Source of the DNA: Drosophila persimilis
Taxonomy: Eukaryota; Arthropoda; Insecta; Diptera; Drosophilidae
DNA length: 64,000 nucleotides
Reading direction: 5' to 3'
Assembly: GCF_003286085.1 (NCBI RefSeq)
Contig: NW_020825307.1
Coordinates: 310,001-374,000 of the forward strand
Shown here: positions 63,640 through 64,000 of the stretch, in pieces
Layout of the letters: every line of letters begins with the position of its first letter
Position numbering within the stretch: position 1 is the first letter of the stretch
Program-made: the position numbers and the translations under genes
The notes under the pieces: model-generated
Told to the model about the DNA's origin: nothing
Seen by the model: only the letters and a program-made list of their open reading frames with translations
The model's database searches: none

Positions 63640-63941
63640 CTACGTGCTAATGCCCATTATTGACTCAATTGAAAAGCTCAGCTTAGGCTTCTTCGCCGAG
63701 GCGTGTGCGGGCGGCATGGGCGTTGTCGTGACGGCGGCTGCGATGGTGTTGGAGGCTGTGAATGGCGGCGGCCCCGATTGATGCATGGCAGCAGCAGCAG
63801 CAGCAGCGGCAGCGGCATAGAGGGCGTTACCGCCCAGCGTCGCCTCCATGGCGTAGTTGAGTTCCGGATCAGCGAACGCGCGTCGCTTGCGCATTCGCTC
63901 CATCAGCGGAGAACTGAACGTGGGAAACCTTTGCTTGTACT
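63640..63941 (-). CDS. Last exon of a probable transcriptional regulator (partial gene)
   Basis: A minus-strand acceptor (TCTTTCTAG) opens an exon at 63941 that reads YKQRFPTFSSPLMERMRKRR, a basic patch, AFADPELNYAMEATLGGNAL, ten Ala coded by GCN repeats, a Pro/Thr-rich stretch and KKPKLSFSIESIMGIST, then TAG at 63642-63640. The FSIESIM motif fits the engrailed-homology-1 (eh1) consensus F-x-I-x-x-I-L/M, which recruits the Groucho corepressor in many homeobox, forkhead and T-box proteins. The DNA-binding domain would lie right of the window. I do not recognise the gene. Confidence 0.6.
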
Positions 63942-64000
63942 CTAGAAAGAGACAAATAAGAAGCGAAGCCGAATAAGTAACGGTGCAATGGGGCGTTATC

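Overview
The window is animal genomic DNA from a Drosophila species. Introns have GT/AG borders, poly-A signals are AATAAA, promoters carry DRE (TATCGATA) and motif-1-like sites, and several proteins are near-identical to known fly proteins. The genes (eag, Bcat, Mpv17-like, yippee, Tim9a, Rbp1-like, alanine aminotransferase) are X-linked (Muller element A) in D. melanogaster as far as I recall. The abundant microsatellites and changed spacing suggest another species, perhaps of the obscura group; that placement is inference.

Layout: (1) 832-16553 (+) holds the 3' two thirds of the voltage-gated K+ channel gene eag: fourteen exons from the PAS domain to the stop, including two frame-preserving cassettes. 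Its 5' exons lie left of the window, and a long AT-rich 3' region follows to about 20.4 kb. (2) 21692-22975 (-) is a single-exon secreted pepsin-type aspartic protease with a TATA/Inr promoter. (3) 24020-25348 (+) is an intact intronless ORF related to the N-terminal part of Polinton/Maverick- or adintovirus-type DNA polymerase B, with zinc-finger motifs but no polymerase domain. It looks like a captured mobile-element gene. Decayed coding fragments lie on either side of it. (4) 26675-28162 (+) is an intronless coiled-coil protein. (5) 29326-31119 (-) is the branched-chain aminotransferase Bcat. (6) About 10 kb with no convincing gene follows. (7) 41.4-58.5 kb is a block of housekeeping genes: an Mpv17-like mitochondrial membrane protein (-), yippee (+), Tim9a (-), Rbp1-like (+, two alternative last exons) and alanine aminotransferase (-). 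(8) After about 5 kb of non-coding DNA with several copies of a dispersed repeat, the window ends in the last exon of an unrecognised probable transcriptional regulator (-) with an eh1-like motif.

Functional themes: several of the products are mitochondrial (Bcat, Mpv17-like, Tim9a, the long ALT isoform), and two are PLP-dependent aminotransferases. Tim9a and ALT have DRE sites next to their starts, and the Mpv17-like/yippee divergent region has one too, fitting broadly expressed genes. The least conventional items are the intact PolB-N-derived ORF and a roughly 270-bp dispersed repeat whose head occurs beside the promoters of Tim9a and Rbp1-like.
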